From Lepiota brunneoincarnata (lineage: Eukaryota > Basidiomycota > Agaricomycetes > Agaricales > Agaricaceae): a stretch of DNA of 64,000 bases. The stretch lies in assembly GCA_023014365.1 (NCBI GenBank), contig JAEBUN010000012.1:1054001-1118000 (forward strand), in the 5' to 3' direction. Below, piece by piece: positions 32,729 to 45,481 of the stretch. The translations under genes were made by a program, and so were the position numbers. The notes under the pieces were generated by a model, which worked only from the letters and a program-made list of their open reading frames with translations, had not been told where the DNA came from and searched no databases. The first letter of the stretch is position 1. Each line of letters starts with the position of its first letter.

Positions 32729-34100
32729 ATGAGTACAGAGACATTTACCGATGCTTTCGCTGGAGTTTTTCTCTCGCGAATACTCTGCTTTGTCTCAGGA
32801 GCCTTACTGGTGAGCTCTTGGCCTCTAGTTGAAACGGTCTGTTGGAACGATAAAACTTACAACGTTAATTAGGTTTATGATCAATTCTGCACCTTGGACA
32901 AGGAGGTAAAACCCACCTTTATCCTTGCTAGTTCGGCTAACAATCTGAGGAGGTCAAATATGTATGGCGACGAAAGCCCTGGAACCTTGGCACCACCCTG
33001 TTTTTTCTGAACAGGTAAATACCTTACACTTACATATCCACGGCTCTAGTCGGCAAGTACGCTTTCATGGGGGTCATTATACAACACAGAGCTGAATGAG
33101 GTATTTCAGAGAACTGGCTCACCACTCGTTCGTTAAAAGTGAGTTCAAATATAGGAGTTGGCTAGCCCCTTTCTGAACCAAGTGCCCTCTAGGCCTGCAG
33201 CGGTCTGGACGTAGTGAATGCTAGTGAGTAAATCGGCCTTATGGTAGGAGAAAAATTGATGGTTGCGTAGTCATCGTTTCCATTGGTATTTCTGTATCCG
33301 GTGGTGGGCCGTTTCTATGAAAACCTGTCACAATCGGCTAAGTCGCAAGTAGCCATTCTCTGCCTGCGTACCTGGGCCATATGGGAACAGAGCCGACCGA
33401 TCAAGTGGATATTGGCACTCCTGGGCATTATTAACTGTACGATGTGCACTGTGAGCATATGCTTCATGCTCAAAGATACCCAATGTATGATCCCATTGGA
33501 TCCCCTCAACGTGTAATGGGCCTAATTGCGCGTACACTCAAGTCATCCAGGTTTCCGCTGAAGATGTGGTTTGTTTCGACTTTGTCAAGGACGCGGTATG
33601 GGTCACTATATGTTTCGCTATTGTTCTGGCGACAGAAACGTGTACGTGGATTTAACACCGGCTTCTGGCCTGGATGAATGACTCAACAAGGCGGCCTAGT
33701 AATTGCGGGACTGACTCTGATCAAAGCCGTTGAAGGTAAAGGATATCAGAACTGGAAATTTAATAGCAATATCGGGCTGATGCGTTCAAACAAGCTCGAC
33801 ACTCCAACTCGAAATGGGTGTTCAGGGTTCACTACATGGGTACGTCACATTCTCACTTGTACGGCCCTTTATCTTATCTGCACCCATAGGGATCATCTAC
33901 TACTGGTATATCTTAGGTGAGCTTGAGCGGATCTTCACTCTAATGGAGGTCCGACCCGTGAGCACTAGCAATGACAGTCGCCAATATGGTTGTTTCAGTT
34001 CACCTGCGAGTAGGTTTCTTTCACTTTCCGTCAGCATCTTTTGTGTAGCTGAAATCAACCGTGAAAAGAGTGTAGGAATCCAGACGTTCTTCATGTAAGC
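32729..34100 (+). CDS. DUF6533-type multi-pass membrane protein, possibly damaged
   Basis: Exon 1 (32729-32809, MSTETFTDAFAGVFL), exon 2 (32873-32905, VYDQFCTLDKE) and exon 3 (about 32952-33014, VKYVWRRKPWNLGTTLFF) join in frame and match the DUF6533 N-terminus, which ends with an LNRY box. Further exons encode the typical ILCLRTWAIWEQSRPIKW helix region (near 33350-33420), DVVCFDFVKDAVWV (near 33565) and LVIAGLTLIKAVEG (near 33700). After exon 3 no acceptor I tried restores the expected Arg-Tyr without a phase error, so there may be a one-base lesion near 33052. Function of the family is unknown; it is a membrane protein family common in mushrooms. The end position is approximate. Confidence 0.6.
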
Positions 34101-34727
34101 GATAACTATTTAGCTTCCTGACGCCGTTAATAATAACATTATCCATCAGAATACAAGGCATTATCCACTCCGTACTGTCGAGCCGCGTAATTTTTCTGGC
34201 GCGTGAGCCGTCTGAATTGGAAGCTAGGGGATCCACGTTCTTCGATTGATGGTTCATCAGGATGATGTAGAGGGATGAAAACATCCATTCGTATCGCTCA
34301 GAACGTCTCTTTATCCCGCGACCACTTGTTAAATATATTGATCAATGGTTACGGTGTGGGACCCCGAGGTTAGGGGAGCCAACGTGTAACCCTCATCCTT
34401 CCATGGATTACCAGCTCCTACTACACTCGGCGAACCTTACCGTCTGGGACCGTCGTGATGATTGATCGGCTGGTTGCTACGGAATAAACGTGACTCCCAT
34501 TGATTTTAATATCAAACTGGTACCTCACAGTGCATGTATGATAACTGTGCTTCTGCACCCTGGGAGATTGAGTCAGGCTCAGTCAGGTATGGTACTTGTA
34601 AAAGGTGCAGTGGGCAGGAAAATCCCCACTCTAACGGAGCCTGCTGGAACTCTGTCGTGTATAAAATGGTCTGCAGAGCCATGCCATATCCATAAGTCCT
34701 TGTCCACACTTCTACAAGTCCCCTGAT
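34101..34727. other. Intergenic, no gene seen
   Basis: No supported frame. The last 100 bases are the likely promoter of the LysM gene. Confidence 0.45.
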
Positions 34728-35380
34728 ATGTTCTTCAAACCGTCTTTGCACGCTGCAGCTTTGGCGGCCGTTCTCGGTATCGTCGACTCTAGACTTGATC
34801 GCGTTTCCCTATGCTGAATTTGGTGCTAGTGGCTTCTCGAGTTACCGCCCAGGTGCCGGACAATTGTTCTAGGACTTATGAGGTCATGGCGGACGATACA
34901 TGTGACAAAATCTCTGCCTCACAGCATGTCTCCACGTGAGGCTCGGCTATTTCAATTCACCTAATTGTCGAGTGTTTGACGCATTCTCAGTTTCCAACTG
35001 GCACACGTCAATGACGGAGTAATCAACGAGGATTGTTCCAACCTTTTTCTCGGACAGGTTTGCAAACCTTATGCTGTGATATCTAGCAACTGATAATTGA
35101 ACCGTTTAGACTATATGTCTTGGTCTTGAGGGTCAAGATTGTGATACCGTTCACAAGGTTGTTGAAGGTGAAATCTGCTGGCATATCAGCAGGAGATGCC
35201 AGTATTTCTTTGGAGACCTTGCTTGCGAATAATCCGAATGTGGATAGCAACTGCAGTAGCATATATGCCGACGAGGTCAGTTATTCGGCTAATAAAGCCC
35301 CGTAATGAATTGTTATCTGATGGCTGTGTCTTTTCCAGGTTCTCTGCGTTGCCTCGAGTGTAATCCCGTACGACACTTGA
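34728..35380 (+). pseudogene. Secreted protein with two LysM domains, frameshifted
   Basis: Exons 34728-34776, 34842-34935, 34991-35057, 35110 to about 35278, and a last exon to TGA at 35380 have correct GT..AG introns. The first encodes a signal peptide (MFFKPSLHAAALAAVL). LysM 1 spans CSRTYEVMADDTCDKISASQ to EDCSNLFLG. LysM 2 starts CDTVHKVVEGE and continues, after a shift of frame near 35178, with GISAGDASISLETLLANN and CSSIYADEV. The shift is most simply a two-base loss in a GC-rich run. LysM domains bind chitin oligomers; secreted fungal LysM proteins shield cell-wall chitin or hide its fragments from hosts. As it stands the second domain is not produced, so this is a recent pseudogene or an assembly error. 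Confidence 0.8.
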
Positions 35381-36732
35381 GTAGTCAATAGCATTATACG
35401 AGTCTCAACTCTATCGGCTTATTTTATTTTCAATCAACTTAAACGTGAATGATATGACTAAAGGCATTGTGGCCCAAATCCTCCGCTGCGGGTGCCCTGA
35501 ACTCCTATCTTGCGCTGTGAGGCATCCAGGTAACATAGAATATAAATTGTAAATTACGAGCGATGTAGAATGACAGAACTCGATACTGCGTAGGCTGGGA
35601 GAGAGGGGCGGGGCTTTCTTCAAGCCCCGTTGACCCTGGGTGGTGAGGTCGAGGAAGAAGCACGGTCGGGTCACCCAGAACCGTACACCTCTCAACTGCA
35701 CCTGTATCGAGTCCAGTGGTGAGGAAACAGGGGAAGTAAGGATTATTGACAAACGTACTGTAGTGTCTACGACATGCTATAACATTCTTTTATAAAATAT
35801 ATATATATAAGAGCTCACCTCAGCGTCACGCGAATATATCGTGAACGGCTGAGGCTCGCTATTGTTCTTTGCATTTTGTCTTCTGTGGAACAATGTAAAC
35901 TGTATAGTTGGAGAAGCGGAACACTTTTGTGGTAGTTAGAATGCATTGAAAAAGGAATAAAGTGAAGGTAAATTGTGATTAGTTCGAGGCTTTGGCCGTC
36001 GCGCCTCGCCAACAAGGATGTAAGAAGGGTATGGGTGGGTGGGTTTTGAAAAGGATGCTAGATATTGCGTGGTATCCACGGGAAATTGAAGGCTGGCAAG
36101 CGAGGGAGGAGGGTATATACTGCAGAGGTAAAGTTTCGTGTACTAACTCGCGAGTGGTGTGACCATGTCACATGTCCGCCTCGCGCAAGAATCACCCTCT
36201 GGCTCATGCCTCGCCAGATGCCCCACAGAGCTGAAGTTGTCACAAGGGGCTGGAATTGCGACACCAATCCGTATCCTATTATGTAATGTGAGTCTGCAGC
36301 TGGCTCCGATCACATGCTCGGGGCTAGGACTTGATCTCAATCTCCAAAAAAAAAAAAAAAGAGAAACACGACGCAGGACTGGTCAACGGCCTATGTTGGT
36401 CACCAGACCCATCTGTCTCCGCGTGAAACAAGAATAACACGAGGGTATGATTATCCGACGAGAATATCTCCAAGCACTATAAGAAACAGACAGTGATGTT
36501 AGAATTCAGGGTAATGCCTTGACGCTTTTTCGAATGCTCTTGCTCTTCCAGGACATACACGAATGATAATGGCCACAGTGACATATACCCTCCGCAGTTG
36601 AACCAAGCCAGAATTGCTCATATACCAAGCACTCGCCATCTGCGCAGCTCTATTGTTACCCCCGTGGCTGTCTATCGAGAGGGGACATACAATAGCACAT
36701 CAATTCAAGTATCAACCGGCCTTTCCGCATCA
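35381..36732. other. Intergenic, no supported gene
   Basis: Short frames on both strands (for example 35411-35752 minus) show no family. It contains an A-rich run at 36346-36361. The right end is the 3' side of the permease gene. Confidence 0.45.
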
Positions 36733-39700
36733 CTACGCATCTCGTCCCGGACTCAACCTCTTCTCCACGCTCCTAAAAACCACATACAACAACGTCGCAG
36801 CAACAAATCCCACAATCACACCAATATCACCCGTACCAGCCCTTGCTATTGGGCCTTCATAAAACACCTGCGACATCGACGGAATAATGATACCAAAAGC
36901 TCCGAAGAACGCAAATATCGCCGCAAGCCCCAACGGGAGTTTCGAAGGGGCATCCCAATATTCAGTGATATACGCTGAGAATGAATTCCTGCGGAAAAGA
37001 AAGTGTTCTGTGAGGACTATCCCTGCGAACGCAGTCGACCAGTAGCCGATTACACCTGGTAGCTAGGATAAGAAAGCAGATCTGGGGCGAGGAGAGGAAA
37101 GTGCCCTTGCGTACTGAGGACATTAACAAGAGTCGCATAGAATCGGGTCGCACCAACTATGGCGACGGGGATCAAACTGGGTCAAGGTATTAGGGGGGAA
37201 TTTATTTTGCACCATTGAAGGGATAATCCTCACATTGCTTCGGAAATCAGGATGTATATATATCTCGGGACCCTGGCGAAGAACGGCGCAACGGCCATGA
37301 AACTCATACCTAACCCCCAAAAGCACATTGTCACTTATTATTGAAATGGCGGGGGGGGGGACTCAGAGAGAATTCTCTCACCGAACGTATACATGGTGGG
37401 CGCACAAGCCGACGGGACGCTCAACGCAACCAGCACCAATAAAAACTTGCCAAACCCGCCCACCGGACTCAAGATAGCTGCTATAAGACCACCGACGTTG
37501 TTTCCGTTGTCGAAACCTTCTGTATATGCCGGGACATTGGTAGCTGCGATCCCAAAGGCTGCACCCATCATGTGTCCTACAACCTGCATATGCGGCATTA
37601 TTTCTTTTTTTTAGGACTCGAGAATGGCGAGTAAGCGATTTCAAGTAAGTTGGAAAAACGTACACTGGCGAAAAGGAACCCGAGGTATGTGTAAAGAAAA
37701 ATCCGCATTCTAAATTGGGTTTGAGAAATAGGCTATTGTGGGGGGGGCACGAAGTTGAAGCACTCACGTCGAGGCTTTGCCATCATGATGTACACCATAA
37801 TCCGGTGTCATCGTACACCAACTAATCACACTCGACGCAAGGAAACAAGCACAAGAGAGAACGGCAGATGGCGTAGGTGTCGGGAAAACAGGCATTGTCG
37901 AGGGGTTCAAGTATTTCCCGCCGACACTCAGCATGACAATGAAAGTCACTGCATTTGGTATCCATGCAAGACTTTCGTACCTATTGCACACTGTTAGAGG
38001 GGGAGCTTTGTAGACAATTAGGAAGTGAAGAGAGCACCAGTGAACAACCTTATATCCACAGAAGCGTCACCTGAGAGGGGTTGAGTGGGTCCTCAGCCAG
38101 CCATTTCCCGGATTATGGATCAGAGGCCCAACTTACCACCATGGAAATTACACCAATAATAACAATTCCTAGCGTATCGTTCAACTTGCCAGGAGATACG
38201 GCTGCAAGAGTCTGTCCCCCAACGATGCAGTTGAGGATAAGGAACCCCTGCATTGAGAAAACATTCAAGGCGCTGGGTATAGTGGCAGCATAGTATCTTC
38301 AAAGACATTCGAGTTCCCATAAGATCATCAGCCCGGGGTTTGCCCAAGCCATTGAACACACGACACATTGATGCAAGTCAAATTTCGCTAAACCACCAGA
38401 GGGAGAGGGGGGGCAACGGACAACCATAACTCACCCCCACGAAAACCGACACTGCACCATTCCTCGAGTACCCAACTTTGGACCAAAAACGGCACTAGGG
38501 GACGCGGCATACCGATGATGTATGTAGAAAAGAAAAGCGGTATACGGATCCAACCAATCCGGTCGCCAAAGGGACACCAGTGATCGGGCATTTCGGTGAA
38601 CAGCAAAAGGGGTTCAATCAGGCATCGAGTTATCGATCGCGTGTGAACCCACGATCGAAGCATCACAGGGATCGAATAAAGATTATCAAGTGTCGAGAAT
38701 GAATTCGGGGATCGAGGTGGGGTTTGAGAACAGTGCCCCCATGATCGGCCAAATCGGGGAATAGCCATGCGTTGATTCATATACCCAGGGGGGGGGGAGG
38801 AATTCGGAGCCGGAACATAGCACAGTCGGAGGGGAACGAAAGCACAGTTCAGCTTCTTCGGAAATCTTACGACAAACAAAATAGCTACGCACAAGTATGC
38901 CGGGACAAGACATGAACTAAAAATAAGTGAGCGTTAGTCATTAGCCGTTGAATGGACAGAGAGGCGATGATAGTCAAATTGGTAGAGCAAGCCCACCCTG
39001 AGTAACAGGAAGAAAGCCATAGAGAGTAAATGGGGGCATTTCTTCGACATCAAAAAACCATGGGTCATACATAGCATTTGCAGCTTGATGGAGCATTTGC
39101 AAACTCGAAACGAGGGCGCGGAACAAGAAAAGAAAGAAGAAGCTCACATCGTGTCCACAACAGCAACGATAATTCCAGTATGCTTCAACCCCATTCCAAA
39201 AAATGCAGGAGCTGCCGACCCTGTACTGAATGCCAGTATATTGAAATTGGCAGAAAACCAGACAAAGAACATCTGGTAGAGCCGCGTGTCGGTTCGGTCC
39301 GATAAAGATGTGGGGGATATTCTGTGAGTGTGTGTTTAAGGCTATCAGTAATTCCTACGCGAAATCTCATGATGATGATGATGATGATGATGATTGGCGC
39401 TGGGAGTTGGAAAGGCGGATACAAATATTTCCCACTCCCAAGGAGATAAAAGCGTGAGCGGGGAAGGAAGGAAGAATCCAAGCCCGTTGAAGACAGGCCG
39501 CCACAGTGTCGCTTTATCTTTCAAAAAAAAAATCCCCCCGCACCCGAGGCGCATGCGAGTAAGCGAAGGGAACCCGAACACCCCCTCGAATTCATGCCTC
39601 TATTTCCACTCTCGCTCACTTCGGTGCTCACACGGGAAGGACGAGGTTCCAAAAAGTCAGGATTTGGATCTCCAAGCCACAGGGAACATCCCCCCCCCCC

Positions 39701-39931
39701 CAAACGCTGGAAACCACAGATCCGAAAAACCAGCCGGAATAGCACTCACCCATGGGTCTCAACCCCCCATTTCAACAGCACTTTTGTAATGTCTTTCCAG
39801 ATACTTCTCAAGCTTCTCTCTCTAGCGAGTGTTCCCAAGGGAGCGCCATCTACCAAAGACTTTTCCAAAGCAGGGTCCAGTTCTACTTTCGCTTCATGAT
39901 TTAGAGCCTCGGAATCAGGATCGTGAGGCAT
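36733..39931 (-). CDS. NCS1-family purine/cytosine permease
   Basis: This is a many-exon gene on the minus strand. The likely start is ATG at 39931 (MPHDPDSEALNHEAK, then a cytoplasmic stretch ending KWGVETHG). Later exons give DRTDTRLYQMFFVWFSANFN (about 39270), FGPKLGTRGMVQCRFSWG (about 38450), GFLILNCIVGGQTLAAVS (about 38220), SLAWIPNAVTFIVMLSVGGK (about 37940), AAFGIAATNVPAYTEGF and ALSVPSACAPTMYTFGE (37400-37570), VIGYWSTAFAGIVLTEHFLF (about 37030), and a last exon ending KRLSPGRDA at 36733. These are hallmarks of the FCY2-type group, 12-helix proton symporters that import cytosine and purines at the plasma membrane. No disrupting stop was found in the exons I could place. A fragment was copied to 19050-19545. 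Confidence 0.85.
39369..39394. repeat. ATG trinucleotide microsatellite
   Basis: About eight and a half perfect ATG units, lying inside the long first intron of the permease gene. Confidence 0.95.
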
Positions 39932-40665
39932 TCCTCGAGGCTCGCTGCAAAGGACGAGGAAGGGCACTGCTCTTGCAAGCAAGAGCCAAGGATTAGTGGT
40001 AGCTCCAAAGGCCAGCAATCAAACGGGGTATCGATGGGGTACTTAAAATGAACAAGTCTTCCCATCTAGCGTGCGTTCTCTACGGCCCACGAGGTGAGCC
40101 AATCACAAGAGCACCCTAGAAGAAGAAGGGCAGCGTGATGATTACTCAATGCGAACCTGGTCACTGCGAGAGAAGACTGTTTCGTAAATTTCGTTTCCCC
40201 GCCCGTCGCTGGAGCTATGTAGCTCGGCAACCAAGAAGATTTGATAAGTGGGGATGGGGTCAATCATCAGGCGCGGCTGGCAGAACAAGCGAGGGTGCAG
40301 GATCGGGGAGGTGTGATAAAGATAGATAGAATGTGAGTGATAAAGTACATCCCATTCTGCATAGAACAAGCACTGAGAAATAAGTTAGTAAAAATACAAC
40401 TGGGGGTAATACATTGGTGGTTGCCGAGAGATCGTCATTCCTTCCTCTCTCCACTCTGTGTCAACCTCTCGGCCGCGCTATCTCGTGTCGCGAGCAGTTT
40501 GACCTGAGCCCCGCAGCTACCTGCATACCCGCGGTGCGCGAGAGGCCGATGGCTGGTTTTGTGACGGGACAAGTACGCGTTGCTTGCTTGCTCGCTCGCT
40601 TCGCTCAAGGAGCCGCAGTCACACAAACACCGATCATCTCATTCCGTAACCCGGAACCCGGCAAA

Positions 40666-41151
40666 TCACCGCTGTCTCTGTCGCTGACGAGACTGTGCCA
40701 TATGATATCCCCTTGTCTGTTGTTGTATCATGGTGAACCGAGGATCGGTAAGCCTCCGCATACGACCCATGAGGTCTCTCGCGAGGAACACTGTCTCGTT
40801 GTCTTCTTCATAGCGCGTAAGACTATCATCGATGGTCTCCAGTATGGATATGTCCGCCGGGTGTAGCGTCCTGGCCTCAGCGAGGCGGAAGATGGTGATG
40901 AACTCGTGTCGGAAGATCTTTACATCGACTGTGGTGAGGGCGGACGCTGGTGTAGCACTCGACACTGGATCGATTGAAGATAAGTTATATGCGCCAGATT
41001 CACGCGAGATCGCCGTTTGAGACAGACCTTGGACGAGATTCACCTGTCCCTTCACGTTGGCAAAAGCAAAGTACCCAGCACTGACGAGAGGAGGGGTGGG
41101 TGCGGAGGCCAAGGGCTCGCAAACAGGCTTTGAAAGATGGGAGAGAGACAT
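40666..41151 (-). CDS. Hypothetical protein, 161 residues
   Basis: A single uninterrupted minus-strand frame starts MSLSHLSKPVCEPLASAP and ends in a Gln/Arg-rich tail (MAQSRQRQRQR). The middle (FRHEFITIFRLAEARTLHPA, then ISILETIDDSLTRYEEDN) looks helical and amphipathic. It has no signal peptide or membrane helix, and I recognise no family. A TATAAAG box lies 51 bases upstream of the ATG in pyrimidine-rich DNA, which supports a real transcript. The plus-strand frame over the same DNA (40414-40866) is taken as a shadow. It is divergent from a possible gene at 41493. Confidence 0.5.
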   Translation of the reverse strand: MSLSHLSKPVCEPLASAPTPPLVSAGYFAFANVKGQVNLVQGLSQTAISRESGAYNLSSIDPVSSATPASALTTVDVKIFRHEFITIFRLAEARTLHPADISILETIDDSLTRYEEDNETVFLARDLMGRMRRLTDPRFTMIQQQTRGYHMAQSRQRQRQR

Positions 41152-41201
41152 TGAGGGGAGTATCGAGAAGATCGGTAGAGGAAGGGGGGAAGGGGGTGGG
41201 G

Positions 41202-41208
41202 CTTTATA
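41202..41208 (-). promoter_or_regulatory. TATA box of the 161-residue gene
   Basis: TATAAAG on the minus strand, followed by a C-rich run and then the ATG at 41151, a usual spacing for fungal core promoters. Confidence 0.5.
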
Positions 41209-41492
41209 GGCCCAGGCATGCTCGGAACACGAGGGGTAAGAGATCGCGAGTGAGATCGAAATAGGAATGCTTCCTAGCTAATTTCGGGCCACGTGAACAA
41301 TGCCCCCCCTCTCCTTCTGGATTTCTGCGGGCCCAGAGCTCTCCTTTCAGCCAATCCGCATTAAACATAAAATACTCGCCCACGCCGCTCTTCCATCGTC
41401 GCCGTCCACGGTCCACCCCAGCAACGCTTGACGAAGCAAAAAACTTGGCTGGCTTCCATCTGGGGGTGCCGAGGCTTCCCTAGCCCGGCGTC

Positions 41493-41798
41493 ATGTCTGA
41501 CGCAGGCACACGACTCCTACCCAAACGAGCATTATCCAGCTCCAATATAGTTGACCCTTCGCCGTCCCTCCGAAAACAGGGTTCATGCTATGTCATCCCC
41601 ATCACCGTCATCGTTTCATCAGTGAATGAACAGGCCATCGCACCATACCACCAACAGTCCCACACCATCGTGATCAGCACGCCTCACACTGCCGGAGATC
41701 ATCGATCATCGTTCAACAGCGTAGATATCAGACGAGCTGTACTCGTGCGGGCTGTTGTCGCACAGGCGGCGGCCTACGCCTCTGATTCAAAATTTTAA
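41493..41798 (+). other. Possible gene, 101 codons, unidentified
   Basis: An open frame with ATG in a good position relative to the divergent gene at 41151, encoding a Ser/Ile/Val-rich protein (YVIPITVIVSSVNEQAIAPY) without a recognised domain. It may extend through an intron into 42063-42374, but I could not fix the junction. Confidence 0.3.
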
Positions 41799-42569
41799 AC
41801 ATCCGCAGCACGCGGGGCCACACAAAAATAGATCCTGCCGATTTGTATACAGCCCCAAGATGAACAAGCCATCGCCAAGGTCGACTAGGGCAAACACAAC
41901 CTCACTTATGGCATAGAACTAACAGCCCGTTCCATTCACAAATTCACTCGCAAAGCTCACCAGGCACGAAACGAGGCTATGAATCATGACAAAGCAGTCA
42001 GATGGCACAGGACCACCCCAACAACCCTCAACCATAACCCTTGCCTCTAGCCTCCCTGCCTCATGACGTCAACACGCACTCTGCTGCTTGTCTCAACTTC
42101 GAACTCCAAAGCCACTAGCCAACTCTCTCATTTCATCCTTTGCCGCGTCATTGAGCACCACCATAAGCGTCATTGCCATTCCTGGACGTTCCATGCCACA
42201 GCTGACACGCCGACGGGTGCCGGTGCACTGTTATCGACTCGGTACCGTCCCTTGGAAGCTCAGGAGTTTCGACCACCCAAGCCCCGCACCTATGCATCCC
42301 CTCACGCGAGAACCGAGGCTTGTCCAGATCAGCTGCACATCGATCATAATGTACCCCACGTAGTTCGTAGGTGAATCATATGTACAAAGCTCCGAACACT
42401 GTCCCTTCCCTCTGAATCCTGCCACATCTTCAGTGCTTCCAGAAGCTGGAAGTTACAAGTTCCCCTCGGATGCCGGTAGCACCGTCCCGAGGAAATGACT
42501 ATTTAGGATACAATCAAAGCCTGAGGATATCCGCTGGCAACAGTCTCTGCCTAGGACAAAATCAAAATC

Positions 42570-42598
42570 AAAAAAAAAAAAAAAAAAAAAAAAAAAAA
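42570..42598 (+). repeat. Poly(A) tract, 29 bases
   Basis: A pure A run preceded by ACAAAATCAAAATC. It could be a microsatellite or the tail of an old retroposed sequence; no retroposed gene is visible upstream. Confidence 0.9.
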
Positions 42599-42761
42599 CA
42601 GAGTAACGAGCATCGCTGTCCACTCGAATCTAGGCCTCTTCAATACCATTCTGGCTTTGCCTTTTGCGGGAACAGCGTATCAGGGACAACATCGTTTGCA
42701 GCTCGCCTACAGAGAAATGAAACGTCGCTTAGTCTCAATATCAAATTGAATGACTCGGCAA

Positions 42762-45436
42762 TTAGAACCTACTCTCGAGAGAATGCAAATACGTCCCACT
42801 TCCATACGTCCCTTCATCTACTATGAGTGACTTGAGCGTATCAACGCGAGACAACAGCTTTTCGCTTGTTAACATCTCCTTCTCTTCATCCCCAATCTTC
42901 GTCACGCTTCCCTCGACGGTATCGCGACTATTGCCTGACAGTAGTAGTGGCGGAGCAGGCGTACCTGAACTCTGGGCCCCACCCGAAGCGGTCCCTTCAT
43001 CCTCAGTCAGGGTCGACTCGGCCGTCCTGATGATATCCTTGTAACGATCAGAATACCGGTCGGCCAGGACTTTACACCCAAAAATGGGTCAGCCCCGTGG
43101 GCCGTATCAAGGATAGTGAAAACGCACAGGAGAAGAGAATGGTCATAGTACCTACGCCAAGTAATGCCCATCCAACGAAAAAAGAACGGCCGGCTGGCGT
43201 ACGAGGGACTGGATTGCCTAGAAAGAGTAAGGTGTTGATTTTATTCATGGATATTACTGGACATACCATAACCAACCGTAGTAAAGGTGATGAAACCTAC
43301 ACAATGCGGATGAGTTCATAACTCTCCATCGTTCGACTATCAGAAACGAACAAAAGTATAATGATAGACTATATGGCCACTTTTCTGTGACAGTAAAGAT
43401 GGCCGATCCGACCTAAAGTAAACCCAAGTGTCAACTGCTTTCAGACAGACTCGGGTTTCCTACCAACGACTTACCAGCCAGAAAGCAAAAAAGAGGGATA
43501 AGGCGATGCTCACCCTCACCGCGAACATCCTTCTCTCCGCCCTCTCCAGATCCAACAACATACTTAATCCGTGTCCCATTCCCTTGTTTTCATCGTTCCG
43601 CGGCCGGGACTCGGGGTCTTGGTGGTTCTCTATGCCATCAGTCCTCCAAGAAATATCCTGACCCACTCCAACCGCAAGAGCGAAATGCCCAAGAATGGAG
43701 ACCATCTGTCCCATACGATGATGCGTAGGTAATGTTGAAGACCACTCGTCATCTAATGTGTAGTTGTCGTGATCGTGATCATCATGATTCAGGCTTCGAG
43801 GTAAGAGCTCCTGGAGCGGGGCACCAGCCTCCATGGCAGCGGCTCGCAGCTGCGCCTCGGTTAAAGCTCTCAAGTTCAAACGTCTTCTTCCACCACCGGC
43901 ACCATTCAGTCTGAGCTCTACCAGCACCTGATCTTCGTCATTACTCCGTCGATGAGGGACACAAAACCTGGCAAAGTTCGACGACCCTTTCCACCAAAGT
44001 CGCTTCCATCGTCCATTTCCGAGCTCCATTTCCCTCGGCCACTGCTCCAGATCTGTTCCCAAGTCCTCCTCCCCCTCCTCCTCCACGGGAACCCAAACCG
44101 GCAATCGCGCATTTTCTAGTCGCCACCTAATTGCCCCCAACCATCTCCGCATTATCCTGTTCTTCCTCTCGCTGCGGATGTAGGAGTAGAGTTTGATCTG
44201 GATGGCTTCAAGTAATGCTTCTCGTATAAGGCCGATGGCAACAGCCAGTATCAAGATGCCAAATGTCGTGTACGCTGCGGAGAATACACGGGAACCTGCT
44301 GTCTGAGGGTCGATATCACCGAAACCTAGACGGTGGCCGATCAGATGGAACAGCCCAAAACCATGTGAGTGGCGCAAACATCATTGAAAGCCTTACCTAT
44401 CGTTTCTATGCATACAACACTGAAGTATAGAGCATCGATAAACGAGAGGTCCAAGAGTGCCGTGTTCACCGCAGCTCCAAAAGCGACGTAACAGAGCAAG
44501 ATGATGATGATAACTGTCAGCGAGCGTTGCTTCTGCGTCAAGCCGCTCCCTGTCAAGCAAAGAGGTCCGCGGGGTCGTGTTTCATGAGTTGCATTGCATT
44601 CTTTTTCAGGTAACGAGGGGGAAGGGGGGACTCACCATTATTGCCAAAGTTGGGAGTGGTGAAGTAATCCAGAATCAAGGTGACGTTAGTGACTAGAGAG
44701 GCGATGGTGGAGCACACTGTTGTCCAAAAGGCTTGCCCTAGGATGAATCCGTCATCCGTTTGGGTCTTGATGATGAACATGATGATGACGATGGTGCTCA
44801 ATATGTCTGACTCGCAAATTAGAAGAACACGGAGTAACTGCTCATGGGTGTGGGGGACGTACCATGGATTGTCAACGCGACAATACATAAAATAGTTGTC
44901 GCTCTGACCATTTTCCCAACAAGCCGGATGAGAAGACACAAGTTCGCTAGAACTGCGCAAACCATGCTGATGCCAATAACGACTTCCAGTAGCATGGTGT
45001 TTGCTTCGAATTCGACAATACGATGCTGTTGATCCGTCCGAATGTACCAATGTTCGGTAATGCCGGGTATTGCTAATAGGATGGAGAAGGGTACGAAGAT
45101 GCTGGATATCAAGGGAAGAATCCTGTTCATCTCGGTCAAATTATGACAAGGTGTGGGTTCGGTGAATGTAGCCTGGTTTCTGGAATCATTTCGTGAATCG
45201 TTCCGACGTGAGCCACGCATAGCAGTGTCGTCGTGACGGGCCGTAACGAGTGCATTGGAATTGTTCATATGGATGCTTTGTGTAGCTGAGGCCGTACGCC
45301 TGTCATCAGTTGTTTCAACTGGAGGTCTCCTTTCTTCCATGGTTGCAGCTGACTTCTCAGCATCAGAGAGGTCATTGTCAGAACTGCGGGTCCATATGAG
45401 TCCGTAGAATGACTGTAATAGCGCGGACAAGAACAT
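42762..45436 (-). CDS. TOK1-type outward-rectifying two-pore-domain potassium channel
   Basis: Eight exons with matching phases were placed: 45436-44863, 44806-44636, 44549-44397, 44325-43475, 43412-43348, 43296-43267, 43217-43128 and 43069-42762. The protein has four N-terminal helices (IFVPFSILLAIPGITEHWYI, then STIASLVTNVTLILDYF and others), a first pore IETIGFGDIDP split by an intron, a long charged cytoplasmic linker, and a second pore whose filter TTVGYG is also split by introns. A GWALLGVGTMTILFSFL helix and a Ser/Glu-rich tail follow. Eight helices with two pores define fungal TOK channels, which let potassium leave the cell across the plasma membrane. The start is uncertain: ATG at 45340 (MEERRPP) is an alternative. 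No stops disrupt it. Confidence 0.9.
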
Positions 45437-45481
45437 CTGGTAGAGATAATCCCGGGTATTCCGGCTAGAGCAAATAAGAAA

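Noticed and set aside
40414..40866. Plus-strand frame of 150 codons
   Set aside because: It lies antisense to the 161-residue gene, which has a TATA box and a more ordinary composition.
42570..42598. Poly(A) tail of a non-LTR element or processed gene copy
   Set aside because: No retroposed coding sequence or target duplication was found next to it.
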